NCBI GenBank assembly: GCA_964499425.1 | Contig: CAZCLD010000018.1 | Location: 1-21,928 of the forward strand | DNA length: 21,928 nucleotides | Origin: JAQBYK01 sp964499425 | GTDB lineage: Bacteria > Patescibacteriota > Gracilibacteria > UBA1369 > LOWO2-01-FULL-3 | Reading direction: 5' to 3' | Part shown: positions 5,178 to 13,473 of the stretch, piece by piece | Layout of the letters: every line of letters starts with the position of its first letter | How positions within the stretch are numbered: the stretch's first letter is position 1 | Program-made: the position numbers and the translations under genes | Notes under the pieces: model-generated | What the model saw: the letters and a program-made list of their open reading frames with translations, nothing else | Told to the model about the DNA's origin: nothing | Database searches by the model: none

Positions 5178-6847
5178 TGACTCCAACTGTCGGCATCATC
5201 GGAGGCAAAGGCCGGATGGGCCAGCTATTTGCAAACTTCTTCAAGGAGAGAGGAGTTAAAGTATTAATATCCGATCGCAAAACTAAGCTCAAAAACAAGG
5301 AACTAGCTCAAAAATCTGACATAACAATAGTTTCAGTTCCAATAGACAAAACAGAGAAGGTCATATTGGACGTGCTTCCTCATATAAAAGGCGCGATCAT
5401 GGACTTCACTTCTGTGAAGGGGCCGGCAATTAAAGCAATGCTCAAAGGGAAGTGTGAAGTCCTAGGCATTCATCCAATGTTTGGTGATACCAATCCTATC
5501 CCCGGACAAACAATAATACTTTGCCCAACCAAAAAATCAGGGGATTTGTCCAAATGGATGGAAGACTTTCTGATCAAAAACAAAGTCAAAATCCATAGGA
5601 TGAATGCAAAGGAGCACGACGAGCTGATGAACATAGCCCAAGGTCTTATCCACTTCGCAGATATAACTTTCGCAGACTCACTTCGTCGCAGCAAAATGCC
5701 AGTCAAGCAATTGCTGAAATACACGGGGAAGGCTTCAGAGCTTAAAGTTCAGCTGGCAGCGCGTCTGATAGCACAAGATCCGGAGCTCTATGGGAATATC
5801 CAAATACAGAATCCTCAAGCCCTAAAATCGCTGAGGGAATACAAAAAATCAGTCGACGAATTGATCAAAATAGTTGAGAAGAAAAATCTCAAGGGTTTCA
5901 GGGAGTACTTTCTCAAGAATAAAAAATTCCTAGGCAGCTATTGTAAAGAGGCTTACAAAGACAGTTCATATTTGATCGACAAATTATTGGAACTTCATAA
6001 AAAGGAGATCAAAAAAACTCAAGAAAAGCCATGTAAGGATCACATCGCAGTGCTTGGGCCAGCTAACACTTTTTCCGATCTGGCAGCTACTCGCTATCTG
6101 CAAAGGCGCAATCTCAAAAAGTACTACACCAAAGACATCGACGAAGTTTTCGAGTTAGTCTCTAGTGGGAAAGTCAGTGAGGGGATAGTCCCAATTGAAA
6201 ACAAGTTGCACGGTACTGTCCGTGAAACCCTCGATGGATTATTTTATAAGAATGTGCATATCGCTCAAGAGATAAACATTGAAGTACACCATTGTCTGAT
6301 CTGCCTCAACCACGCAAAAAAATCTGACATAAAGCGCATACGTTCTCACTCGCAAGCCCTTCACCAGTGTCGCAAGTACCTTGGAAAAAAATACTCCAAA
6401 GCTACGAAGCAGGGCTATTCATCAACGGCTTACGCTATTGAAAAAGTGCTTACACAAAATGACAAGCATACTGCAGTAGTTGCACCAGAAATTGCAGCTT
6501 GCGATCCCAATCTGAAAATAGTGGATAAGAATATTGAGGACGAAAAAGATAACAGCACAACTTTTGTTGTGATACGTAAGGGCAAAACTCAAAATAGTGG
6601 TCCAAAGACATCAATAGCCTTCCATTTCAGTGCAGATGCCCCTGGAAGCCTCTTTTCAGTATTCCAGGATTTCAAAAACGCCAAAATCAACATGACTAAG
6701 ATAGAATCTCGTCCAACCAAAGCCCGATTCGGTGATTACATCTTCTTTCTCGACTTTGAGGGAGGCCTAAACGAACCAAAGGTAAAGAAATTGTTGAAGG
6801 GCGTAGAGCGAAAAGTAGCCAAACTAAAAATCTTAGGCAGCTACTGA
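5177..6847 (+). CDS. Fused prephenate dehydrogenase - prephenate dehydratase with ACT domain
   Basis: A bifunctional enzyme for the branch from prephenate to tyrosine and phenylalanine. Residues 1-280 are a TyrA-type dehydrogenase with an NAD loop GGKGRMG (9-15), catalytic-type His in HPMFG (99-103) and QGLIHFADITFADSL (155-169) of the helical dimer domain. Residues 288-468 are a PheA-type dehydratase: GPANTFS (294-300), VPIENKLHGTV (338-348), SHSQAL (390-395) and STTFVVI (460-466). Residues about 479-552 form an ACT domain with the phenylalanine-binding ESRP (510-513) and GSLF (490-493). There is no chorismate mutase domain. The dehydratase departs from the family: the TRF motif is TTF (the Thr kept, the Arg lost) and ENSxEG is ENKLHG. 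The dehydrogenase call is firm, while activity of the dehydratase is uncertain. Confidence 0.9.
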   Translation: MTPTVGIIGGKGRMGQLFANFFKERGVKVLISDRKTKLKNKELAQKSDITIVSVPIDKTEKVILDVLPHIKGAIMDFTSVKGPAIKAMLKGKCEVLGIHPMFGDTNPIPGQTIILCPTKKSGDLSKWMEDFLIKNKVKIHRMNAKEHDELMNIAQGLIHFADITFADSLRRSKMPVKQLLKYTGKASELKVQLAARLIAQDPELYGNIQIQNPQALKSLREYKKSVDELIKIVEKKNLKGFREYFLKNKKFLGSYCKEAYKDSSYLIDKLLELHKKEIKKTQEKPCKDHIAVLGPANTFSDLAATRYLQRRNLKKYYTKDIDEVFELVSSGKVSEGIVPIENKLHGTVRETLDGLFYKNVHIAQEINIEVHHCLICLNHAKKSDIKRIRSHSQALHQCRKYLGKKYSKATKQGYSSTAYAIEKVLTQNDKHTAVVAPEIAACDPNLKIVDKNIEDEKDNSTTFVVIRKGKTQNSGPKTSIAFHFSADAPGSLFSVFQDFKNAKINMTKIESRPTKARFGDYIFFLDFEGGLNEPKVKKLLKGVERKVAKLKILGSY

Positions 6848-6850
6848 GAA

Positions 6851-6879
6851 TTGACAAATCCCTTCTTCATACCTAGAAT
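6851..6879 (+). promoter_or_regulatory. Consensus promoter of the 601-residue unknown gene
   Basis: TTGACA (6851-6856), a 17-bp spacer and TAGAAT (6874-6879): the best -35/-10 pair in the window. It begins 4 nt after the preceding stop and lies 20 nt before the ATG, so the leader is about 14 nt and lacks a Shine-Dalgarno. Confidence 0.75.
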
Positions 6880-6899
6880 GCCTCCCTTTAAACAAAACT

Positions 6900-8705
6900 A
6901 TGGGTTTAGGAGAAGGAACTGTTTCATTTGATGATCTCTTCACGGAAGAAGCTAATCCAGAGCTTCATGAATTCGCACAGTATATCGAATTGAATCCTGC
7001 GTTCCATCCAGAGCATTGGGGGGATCCACGACTTAGAGATCCTCGAGTAATTGCTGAATTCGAAAGAATTTTCTACAAAGACCCAGAAACTCAGGAAGCG
7101 CATAAAGACAGAGAAGTACAGAGGCGATTAGAGTTATTTCAAATAGCTGTTAGAAGTAAAATTGCACAATTACTAGGCAACGAAGTCTGGGCAGCTAAAG
7201 GAGGAAGTACAGAACAAGAATTCAGAGAGGCCCCCAGGACATTTTTGAAAACAGTGCAAGAAGTGCTCGTTCATCCAACAGAAAGAATGGTATTTGAGCG
7301 AGAGGACGCGGAAGCTGTAGAGGACACAATAATTGATCCAAGACGTATCTCCGATAAACTTTTAGAAAACCTCGGATTAGAAGAATTCATACCTGAAAAA
7401 GGCACTCGTCAGGAGGAAAAACTCAGGAGGAAAGCAGAGGCAATCCCAGAGATAAAGGCCATGCTCAAAAATCTGGAGCCAATACTTAGCCGAGGCGACA
7501 AGGAGGGTGAAGCCAATTACTTCCGTCTCATGCGAATTAAAGGAGGTAAATACGAAGGCCAACTGATGGGGACTCAAGAGGTTGCAGGCCAAAAGAGACT
7601 ATTCCGTTGTCGCGACTTACAGGACGCATACCGCAGAATTAGACACATTGAGGATGGATACGAAGCAGAAGTAGCAAGACTGACTGAAATAATGACCACG
7701 CTAAAAGGTGTAAGAGACGATCTAGATGATTGGAATGAAATAAAGTACACAGGAGCACTTGAAGGCCTAAAAGCTAAGCTGGCAGAGTGTTTTAATGCTT
7801 TGAAATTTGCACGGGATAAGTCAAAACGCAAAATGAAGCAAAAAATATCAAGAGACCTAGAGCTAAAAGATTCCAGTGGCCCATACGCGGGCAGGCGACT
7901 CAATCCAGGAAAAATCCAGGCTTCAATTGTGAGTAGCATTGGTAGGGGAGTACTTGGGCAAAGATTTAGACGTATAACTGGGATTTCTCAAAAAATTGCT
8001 GAGGACAGAGTACGACTTGGTGAAATGATACAAGGACAGAGAGCTCCAATGTACAGATTCCTAATCCTCGTTGAAAAGCTCCATCAAGATCTCTTGATAC
8101 TAAATCCAAGTGAACCATTGCAGAGAGGTGATAAAAAGAGAATTAAAAGAAATCTCAGGAAACTTCGAGAATACACCGGTGAGCTTAGGTTTCAGCCACA
8201 CCTAAGCTTTGGTGAAAAATTCATCGAACAAATTGACGCGACAATAACGGCCTTGGAAGGGGATGATCACGACCTTGCAGCTAAGGAATTCCTCAAAATG
8301 TATCTAATTGCCAAAATAGAAAGGGCATACACTCAGATCAAGCAAACCCAAAGAAAACTATCTCTGGAGCCAGACACAATAGATCACAACGAATTAAAAG
8401 ATGAGCTTCAGGCCTTTCACGTAGAAATGGAGAAACACATGGTTGCAGCGAAAATCAAGGTGGGGAAAAGTGATCCTATTGATTGCACTTACTACGATGC
8501 ATATGTTTCAGTTTATTACCTATTTAATAGTTTAAAAAAACGACTAATCGAAATTGAACAATCTGGCAATGACCCTGATGTACGACAAGAAAAATTAGCA
8601 GAAATGAAAGCTAGAATAAGCGAATTCGATTTTGCGCTAGTAGTGCAAACCCTCGACAACCCTGCTCTGGAAAATCCATTTTTGCCCGACTATCCTAAGC
8701 CCTAA
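6900..8705 (+). CDS. Hypothetical protein, large helical, cytoplasmic (601 residues)
   Basis: I do not recognise a family. The protein is soluble-looking: no signal peptide and no membrane segment. It is rich in charged residues, with long heptad-like helical stretches around 245-320 (for example DAYRRIRHIEDGYEAEVARL), 400-450 and 480-580. A basic patch lies near 300-325 (KFARDKSKRKMKQKISRD). The N-terminal 60 residues contain two Asp-Pro-Arg phrases (GDPRLRDPRVIAEF). A Pro-rich end (NPFLPDYPKP) closes it. It has a near-perfect promoter of its own, so it is probably well expressed. Its last 11 bases overlap the 3' end of convergent purD. It could be a scaffold or nucleic-acid-associated protein, but nothing in the sequence proves that. 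Codon use and base composition look like the neighbours'. Confidence 0.85.
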   Translation: MGLGEGTVSFDDLFTEEANPELHEFAQYIELNPAFHPEHWGDPRLRDPRVIAEFERIFYKDPETQEAHKDREVQRRLELFQIAVRSKIAQLLGNEVWAAKGGSTEQEFREAPRTFLKTVQEVLVHPTERMVFEREDAEAVEDTIIDPRRISDKLLENLGLEEFIPEKGTRQEEKLRRKAEAIPEIKAMLKNLEPILSRGDKEGEANYFRLMRIKGGKYEGQLMGTQEVAGQKRLFRCRDLQDAYRRIRHIEDGYEAEVARLTEIMTTLKGVRDDLDDWNEIKYTGALEGLKAKLAECFNALKFARDKSKRKMKQKISRDLELKDSSGPYAGRRLNPGKIQASIVSSIGRGVLGQRFRRITGISQKIAEDRVRLGEMIQGQRAPMYRFLILVEKLHQDLLILNPSEPLQRGDKKRIKRNLRKLREYTGELRFQPHLSFGEKFIEQIDATITALEGDDHDLAAKEFLKMYLIAKIERAYTQIKQTQRKLSLEPDTIDHNELKDELQAFHVEMEKHMVAAKIKVGKSDPIDCTYYDAYVSVYYLFNSLKKRLIEIEQSGNDPDVRQEKLAEMKARISEFDFALVVQTLDNPALENPFLPDYPKP

Positions 8706-10008
8706 GGTCCTTCATCATCTGTACACGTTGATTGATCAAATCGTCAGTTCCAATATCCTTTCTATGAAAAACTGGCCCCTTCACCGATCCTACCGCACTT
8801 TGAGCTAAGGCCTCAGCTTTAGAAATAGTATCAGCAACTCCCACGAAGGCAACGGCTCTTGAACCACTCAAATAAAGTCCATCCTCACGATCATCCACAG
8901 ATGCATAATATGCGTGCACGCCCTTAGGGATTTCTCCAACCTCAATCTGCTCACCCTTAACCGGATTATCTGGATATCCATCAGGAACAACATACTTGCA
9001 GACGGTGGCTTTGCTCTCAAACTCAAGGTCTAATTGATCGAGAGTGCCATTGATAGTAGCCTCGCACACATCTACAAAATCGGTTTTCAATAATGGCAGA
9101 ACATTCATGGCTTCCGGGTCACCAAAGCGCGCATTGTACTCGATTAAGCGTACCCCATTCTTAGTAGCGATAAACCCTCCGTACATAATCCCCTTAAACA
9201 AAACTCCAGTTTCATCAAACAGTGCTTTAGCCACTTTTTTGGTAATTTCACTAGCCGCATCAATATCCGAATCTCCCAAAAATGGCAAAGAATGATCCGC
9301 ATCAGAATAAGATCCCATTCCTCCAGTGTTAGGACCTTTGTCTCCCTCATACGCGCGCTTATGATCCTGAACCGCAGGCATGTCTGCGACATGCAAACCA
9401 TCACAAAAACTCATTAGGCTAAATTCAGGACCAATCAATTTTTCTTCCACAACAACTCGGCCACCATCTCCTAAGCATTCTCGGGCATAAGCTAAACCTT
9501 CCTCACGGCCAGCCAAATGATCACCAGAAACTTTCACCCCCTTGCCCCCCTTCAACCCATCAGCCTTCACAACAAAATCATCGCCCAATTCATCAAAATA
9601 TTCTTCCAGGCCTTCATCATCAAAAAAGACTTTGAATTGAGGATTACCCTCAATCCCATATTTCTCTAGCAAATCTCGCGTAAATGATTTCGAAGACTCA
9701 AGCCTGCCGACAGTCCGTAAAGGAGAAGCACTGTGAATTTCATTTTCAAGCAGCATATCTACCACGCCTGCCTCAATTGGCGCTTCCGGCCCAATTACCG
9801 CAAAATCCGGTTTACAATGAAGCGCAAATTCGCGGATCGCATCAAGATCACAGACATTGCCGACAACATACTGCGAAGCGAACTTGGCAATCCCCGGATT
9901 ATTTGCAGAGCCCAAAACAAAAAGCTGAACATCATGTCTACTCTTATTCAATGTTTCAGCTATAACATGCTCACGAGCCCCGTTACCGATCATCAGGATT
10001 TTCTTCAT
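8695..10008 (-). CDS. purD: Phosphoribosylamine-glycine ligase (GAR synthetase)
   Basis: Second step of purine synthesis: 5-phosphoribosylamine + glycine + ATP to GAR. The 437 residues have the family N-terminus MKKILMIGNGAREH, the ATP-grasp glycine-rich loop GLKGGKGVKV at 151-160, PNTGGMGSYS at 226-235 and the metal/ATP-binding EYNARFGDPEAMNVLP near 285-300. Length is normal. One deviation is SASPLRTV near 93-100, where most homologues read FGPxxxAA. The ATG follows the purF stop directly (TAGATG), so the two are co-translated, and PurF passes its unstable product to PurD. The 3' end overlaps the convergent 601-residue gene by 11 bp. Confidence 0.96.
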   Translation of the reverse strand: MKKILMIGNGAREHVIAETLNKSRHDVQLFVLGSANNPGIAKFASQYVVGNVCDLDAIREFALHCKPDFAVIGPEAPIEAGVVDMLLENEIHSASPLRTVGRLESSKSFTRDLLEKYGIEGNPQFKVFFDDEGLEEYFDELGDDFVVKADGLKGGKGVKVSGDHLAGREEGLAYARECLGDGGRVVVEEKLIGPEFSLMSFCDGLHVADMPAVQDHKRAYEGDKGPNTGGMGSYSDADHSLPFLGDSDIDAASEITKKVAKALFDETGVLFKGIMYGGFIATKNGVRLIEYNARFGDPEAMNVLPLLKTDFVDVCEATINGTLDQLDLEFESKATVCKYVVPDGYPDNPVKGEQIEVGEIPKGVHAYYASVDDREDGLYLSGSRAVAFVGVADTISKAEALAQSAVGSVKGPVFHRKDIGTDDLINQRVQMMKDLRA

Positions 10009-11508
10009 CTATAGTAGGTTTAACTGACCCTCAGCCTCAAGTTCGCTACGAGCCCCATTCTGGCGCTCACAACTTCTGGACCTTGCCTGTTCTTTTAGGA
10101 GTTCATCATCAACATCTCCAGTGACAAATCTGCCATCAAAACAAGACATATCCATGTCCTTGATTTTTGGATTGCCTGAGACACAAGCCTCAAAAGCATC
10201 CTTCAATGTGCCATAAAACAACCTATCCGCTCCAATTAATTCACAAATCTTTTCAACACTATTATCAACCGCAATCAACTCACTCTTAGTGGCTATATCA
10301 ATTCCATAAATATTCGGGCTGATTATTGGTGGCGCATAAGAAGCAAAATAAATCTTCTTTGCACCAGCATTGCGAACCATTTCGATAATTTGTCTGGAAG
10401 TATTTCCACGAACGATACTGTCATCTATAAGAAGGATCTTCTGGCCCTCCATTTCAAGTGGCATCGGATTTAACTTATAGCGAATAGATTTCTTGCGAAT
10501 CCTTTGACCAGGCATAATAAAAGTGCGGCCAATATATCGATTTTTCACGAGCCCTTCACGATATTTGATATCGAGAACATCTGAAACCGCCATAGCAGCT
10601 GTTCGGGATGAGGACGGCACTGGCATTACAACGTCAATGTCCAACTTTGCCCTCTTAATCTGATTAGCCAACTTCTGCCCCATGCGAATACGCGACTTAT
10701 AAACTGAAATTTCATTCAGAATAGAGTCAGGCCGCGCAAAGTAAATATACTCAAACAAACATGGTGCAAACTTCTTGGTAGTGACTCTCTTGCGATATAC
10801 TTTCCGAGTTTGTTCATCAATGAATATTGCCTCACCAGGTTTCACATCACCTATTTTCTCAAACCCTAGAATGTCCAAAGTGACAGATTCAGAAGCAAAG
10901 ATGTATTCAGTGTTAAGTCCATTTGTCCTCTTTCCAAATAGCAAAGGACGTATCCCATGAGGATCTCTAAAGGCAACCATGCCTTGCCTAGCTATGTACG
11001 CAATAGAGCTATAGGCTCCTTTGCATCTTTTGTGCACGCTTTCAACAGCTTTCCAAAGATGTTTGGGTTCAAGCTTATCAGCATTCTGCTTAGTCAGAGC
11101 TTTTGTAAAAACATTTAGGAGCACTTCACCATCACTGTCCGAATTGACTAATCTATGATCCTTCTCAAAAATCTCTCTCTTAAGCTCATGAGAATTAAAT
11201 AGATTTCCATTATGAGTAATGGCTACCCCAAAAGGTGCCGGCCCGATAAATGGCTGGATCTCAGCAATTGAGCCAGTGCCGATTGTTGCATATCTTGTGA
11301 ATCCAATTCCAACATAACCATGCATGTGTTTCATATGGCGAGTACGAAAAACCTCTTTTACAAGACCATTATCCTTTCTCACATGAAACTTTCTATCAAA
11401 CGTGACCATCCCCGCGGCATCCTGTCCGCGATGCTGCAATGTTACAAGTCCATCGTAGATATCTTGAGCGACATAATCGTGACCGTAAATTCCAACAATT
11501 CCGCACAT
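10009..11508 (-). CDS. purF: Amidophosphoribosyltransferase
   Basis: Committed step of purine synthesis: PRPP + glutamine to phosphoribosylamine. The 499-residue protein begins MCGIVGIYGH, so the nucleophile Cys2 is exposed simply by Met removal; there is no propeptide as in the Bacillus enzyme. The glutaminase domain also shows LQHRGQDAAG (about 24-33), THNGNL near 98 and NSDSDGEVL near 122. The phosphoribosyltransferase domain has FARPDS (257-262) and the PRPP loop LLIDDSIVRGNTSRQ (359-373). Of the iron-sulfur ligands of the Bacillus-type enzyme, Cys250 is present but the position in SPNIYG (about 397-402) is Asn, so a 4Fe-4S cluster is unlikely. One base separates it from the folD stop. 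The C-terminus is about 20 residues longer than the conserved core. Confidence 0.96.
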   Translation of the reverse strand: MCGIVGIYGHDYVAQDIYDGLVTLQHRGQDAAGMVTFDRKFHVRKDNGLVKEVFRTRHMKHMHGYVGIGFTRYATIGTGSIAEIQPFIGPAPFGVAITHNGNLFNSHELKREIFEKDHRLVNSDSDGEVLLNVFTKALTKQNADKLEPKHLWKAVESVHKRCKGAYSSIAYIARQGMVAFRDPHGIRPLLFGKRTNGLNTEYIFASESVTLDILGFEKIGDVKPGEAIFIDEQTRKVYRKRVTTKKFAPCLFEYIYFARPDSILNEISVYKSRIRMGQKLANQIKRAKLDIDVVMPVPSSSRTAAMAVSDVLDIKYREGLVKNRYIGRTFIMPGQRIRKKSIRYKLNPMPLEMEGQKILLIDDSIVRGNTSRQIIEMVRNAGAKKIYFASYAPPIISPNIYGIDIATKSELIAVDNSVEKICELIGADRLFYGTLKDAFEACVSGNPKIKDMDMSCFDGRFVTGDVDDELLKEQARSRSCERQNGARSELEAEGQLNLL

Positions 11509-11509
11509 A

Positions 11510-12367
11510 TTATTTAAAGTTATGAATTCGCTTCGCAGCTGTAACTGTATTCTCCATCAAACAGGCAACAGTCATCGGACCTACCCCTCCGGGAACAGGT
11601 GTTATATAGGCCGCTTTCTTCGAAACAGCCTTAAAATCTACGTCTCCACACAGTTTCCCACCTTTAAGTCTATTTACCCCAATATCAATCACGGTAGCCC
11701 CTTTCTTGATCATTTTCTCAGTGATTAGCTTTTCCTTTCCAACAGCAACACAAAGAATATCTGCTCTCAGAGTGTGTTCGGCCAAATCCTTGGTATAAAC
11801 ATGGCAAGTAGTTACCGTGGCATTTCGATTTAGGAACATTAGAGAAAGTGGTTTCCCAACAATATTACTATGCCCAACAACAACAACTTCTTTTCCCTTA
11901 AGCTTAACATCATAGTGCTCAAGGAGACGGATAACGCCTTGAGGAGTACAAGGAGAAAGGTGCTCAAAATCGGCACTAACAAACATCTTTCCCAAATTGT
12001 AGGCAGTGAAACCATCCACATCCTTCATAGGATTAATCGCTCGTATAACATTTGGAGTATAAACATGTTTAGGGAGTGGCAACTGCACTAAAATCCCGTG
12101 AATAGACTCGTCATTATTCAATTCATGGATCTGCTCGATTAATTCGTCAGTAGTCACGTCAACAGCATAATCAAATTGCTCCCACTCAATGCCGGTTTCA
12201 TTACAGGCTTTCTGCTTTTGCTTAATATAAGAAAGAGAAGCTGGGTCTTGACCTACAAGAATGACAGCAATTTTAGGATGGATATGATCAATCTTCATCC
12301 TATTCACTTCGTGCTCCAGGCCGAGTAGAATTTCTCTTGAAACCTTACTACCGTCCATGATTGCCAT
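11510..12367 (-). CDS. folD: Bifunctional methylenetetrahydrofolate dehydrogenase / methenyltetrahydrofolate cyclohydrolase
   Basis: FolD interconverts 5,10-methylene-THF and 10-formyl-THF with NADP(H), supplying one-carbon units for purines. The 285 residues carry the catalytic YxxxK (Tyr47-Lys51 in YIKQK), VQLPLPKH (about 94-101), KDVDGF with its Asp near 118, PCTPQGVIRLLEHY (139-152), the dinucleotide loop GHSNIVGKP (165-173) and TPVPGGVGPMTVA near the C-terminus. It sits first in a tight folD-purF-purD run and has a strong promoter embedded at the end of the upstream tmk gene. The pairing with purF fits the need for formyl-THF in later purine steps, although those later genes are not in the window. 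Confidence 0.96.
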   Translation of the reverse strand: MAIMDGSKVSREILLGLEHEVNRMKIDHIHPKIAVILVGQDPASLSYIKQKQKACNETGIEWEQFDYAVDVTTDELIEQIHELNNDESIHGILVQLPLPKHVYTPNVIRAINPMKDVDGFTAYNLGKMFVSADFEHLSPCTPQGVIRLLEHYDVKLKGKEVVVVGHSNIVGKPLSLMFLNRNATVTTCHVYTKDLAEHTLRADILCVAVGKEKLITEKMIKKGATVIDIGVNRLKGGKLCGDVDFKAVSKKAAYITPVPGGVGPMTVACLMENTVTAAKRIHNFK

Positions 12368-12390
12368 AAGCAGCGAAGAAAAAATAAATA

Positions 12391-12413
12391 CCTATCAGAT
12401 TTAACTGAATAGG
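12391..12413 (-). promoter_or_regulatory. Hairpin at the predicted 5' end of the folD-purF-purD mRNA
   Basis: On the minus strand, CCTATTCAG - TTAAAT - CTGATAGG pairs along its whole length with one bulged T. It starts about 7 nt after the -10 of the folD promoter, so it would form right at the mRNA 5' end. A T-rich tract (TATTTATTTTTTC) follows. It could stabilise the mRNA, act as an operator, or serve as a weak terminator for dut-tmk transcripts. Confidence 0.4.
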
Positions 12414-12420
12414 CACCCTA

Positions 12421-12449
12421 ATAATATCGGGAGTAATGGAACTCGTCAA
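12421..12449 (-). promoter_or_regulatory. Promoter of folD-purF-purD
   Basis: TTGACG (12449-12444), a 17-bp spacer and TATTAT (12426-12421) on the minus strand. The -35 overlaps the tmk stop codon (TTGA). The leader would be about 47 nt, longer than others in the window, and contains a hairpin. Confidence 0.65.
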
Positions 12450-13033
12450 TAGACTAAAAATTCACTCACTTTAGACCAAATCAAATTTGCGGTATCCTCT
12501 TTTCTCCTCTGTAATTCAACTCTTTGCCAATTATGTTTGTCTGCCAGATAAGAAAATTTCCCACTGCATTTTTCTACTAGTTCATGATTTTCCTCATGAA
12601 CATGATTTTCCTCGGTTGCCTCCTTTATTCGTTCTCCTTCAACTAGGATAGCCAAATCCTCGGTTAACAAGCCCTCATTGCACCTTTCAACCCATTCCTC
12701 AGATAAGCCCTTGGCCATGCCCCACGCCATGCCAGTGCCAATGTAGTCCTCAGCTACTATTATGTATCCCTCTTCAAGCATCCGCTTTAGCTCCGGCTGA
12801 TACTGGTACCGATTGAGAACAAACCAGAGTTGCAATTCATTCTCACTGATTCTCTGATCACCACTTCTAAGAACATCATTTATAAAAGTGCCACTGGGTT
12901 CAAGCTCATAAACCGGATACTTAACATAGTACGCCTTATGCCCCTGGGCTTTTAGCCTCTTCACTAAAAGCTTGGCATGAGTACTCTTGCCCATATTGTT
13001 TACCCCATAAATTGTGATGAATTTACCTTCCAT
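12446..13033 (-). CDS. Thymidylate kinase-like P-loop kinase
   Basis: Probably phosphorylates dTMP (or a related deoxynucleotide) to the diphosphate with ATP. The 195 residues open with a Walker A loop GVNNMGKST (10-18). A helix-rich TMK-like middle follows (LQLWFVLNRYQYQPELK, about 68-84, matching the usual FxxdRxqh region), then IIVAEDYIGTGMAWG (91-105), which occupies the place of the kinase DRY motif and following substrate loop. Two departures are notable: the Asp-Arg dyad is Glu-Asp (95-96), and the usual arginine-rich LID after the PDL segment is replaced by an acidic/histidine stretch (EATEENHVHEENHELVEK). It directly follows dut (2-bp gap), which makes dTMP kinase the best functional guess, but substrate or activity may have drifted. 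Confidence 0.75.
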   Translation of the reverse strand: MEGKFITIYGVNNMGKSTHAKLLVKRLKAQGHKAYYVKYPVYELEPSGTFINDVLRSGDQRISENELQLWFVLNRYQYQPELKRMLEEGYIIVAEDYIGTGMAWGMAKGLSEEWVERCNEGLLTEDLAILVEGERIKEATEENHVHEENHELVEKCSGKFSYLADKHNWQRVELQRRKEDTANLIWSKVSEFLVY

Positions 13034-13035
13034 AA

Positions 13036-13473
13036 TTAATTGTATCCCCCTGTGCTACCAAAGCCCCCACGACTCTCGGTTGAAAGTTCTGCAACCTCCT
13101 CCCACTCAAATTTATCAATCTTCACAAAAACACCCTGTGCAATCTTTTCCCCACGCGAAACCGCAACAGGATCAGAACTAAAGTTATAAACCAAAACACT
13201 TATCTCATCTTCGGGACCACAATAATCATGGTCGATTATTCCGAAACCGTGCGGGGGAGTAAGACCTTTTTTTACAGGTGTACTACTGCGAGAAGCCACA
13301 ACTAACATGTAACCTTTGGGTACCTCCACTATTAGATTTGAAGGCACCATAGCGATCTTCCCGGATTCAATACGAGTGTCTTCCCTGGCATGGATATCAA
13401 AGCCGACAGATCCCTCAGTTTCATAAACTGGTAAAGGCAAGTCCCCATCTATACGTTTGATTTTGACTTTCAT
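13036..13473 (-). CDS. dut: dUTP diphosphatase (trimeric dUTPase)
   Basis: Hydrolyses dUTP to dUMP and pyrophosphate, keeping uracil out of DNA and feeding dTMP synthesis. All five dUTPase motifs are present in 145 residues: motif 1 GFDIHA (24-29), motif 2 SRSS (61-64), motif 3 GIIDHDYCG with the catalytic Asp (78-86), motif 4 RGEKIAQ (107-113), and motif 5 RGGFGSTGG (135-143), which closes over the nucleotide. A PED insertion after motif 3 (87-89) is slightly unusual. It is the first gene of the minus-strand nucleotide cluster. Its promoter shares a 42-bp gap with the divergent yqhQ-like gene, and GAGGG sits right against the ATG, too close to be a normal Shine-Dalgarno. Confidence 0.94.
   Translation of the reverse strand: MKVKIKRIDGDLPLPVYETEGSVGFDIHAREDTRIESGKIAMVPSNLIVEVPKGYMLVVASRSSTPVKKGLTPPHGFGIIDHDYCGPEDEISVLVYNFSSDPVAVSRGEKIAQGVFVKIDKFEWEEVAELSTESRGGFGSTGGYN

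Noticed and set aside
6840..6850. Possible UGA recoding (UGA as Gly, as in some Gracilibacteria)
   Set aside because: The TyrA-PheA fusion, the yqhQ-like gene and the tmk-like gene all end at UGA at the normal family length, and reading through would run into promoters or opposing genes. The standard bacterial code fits.
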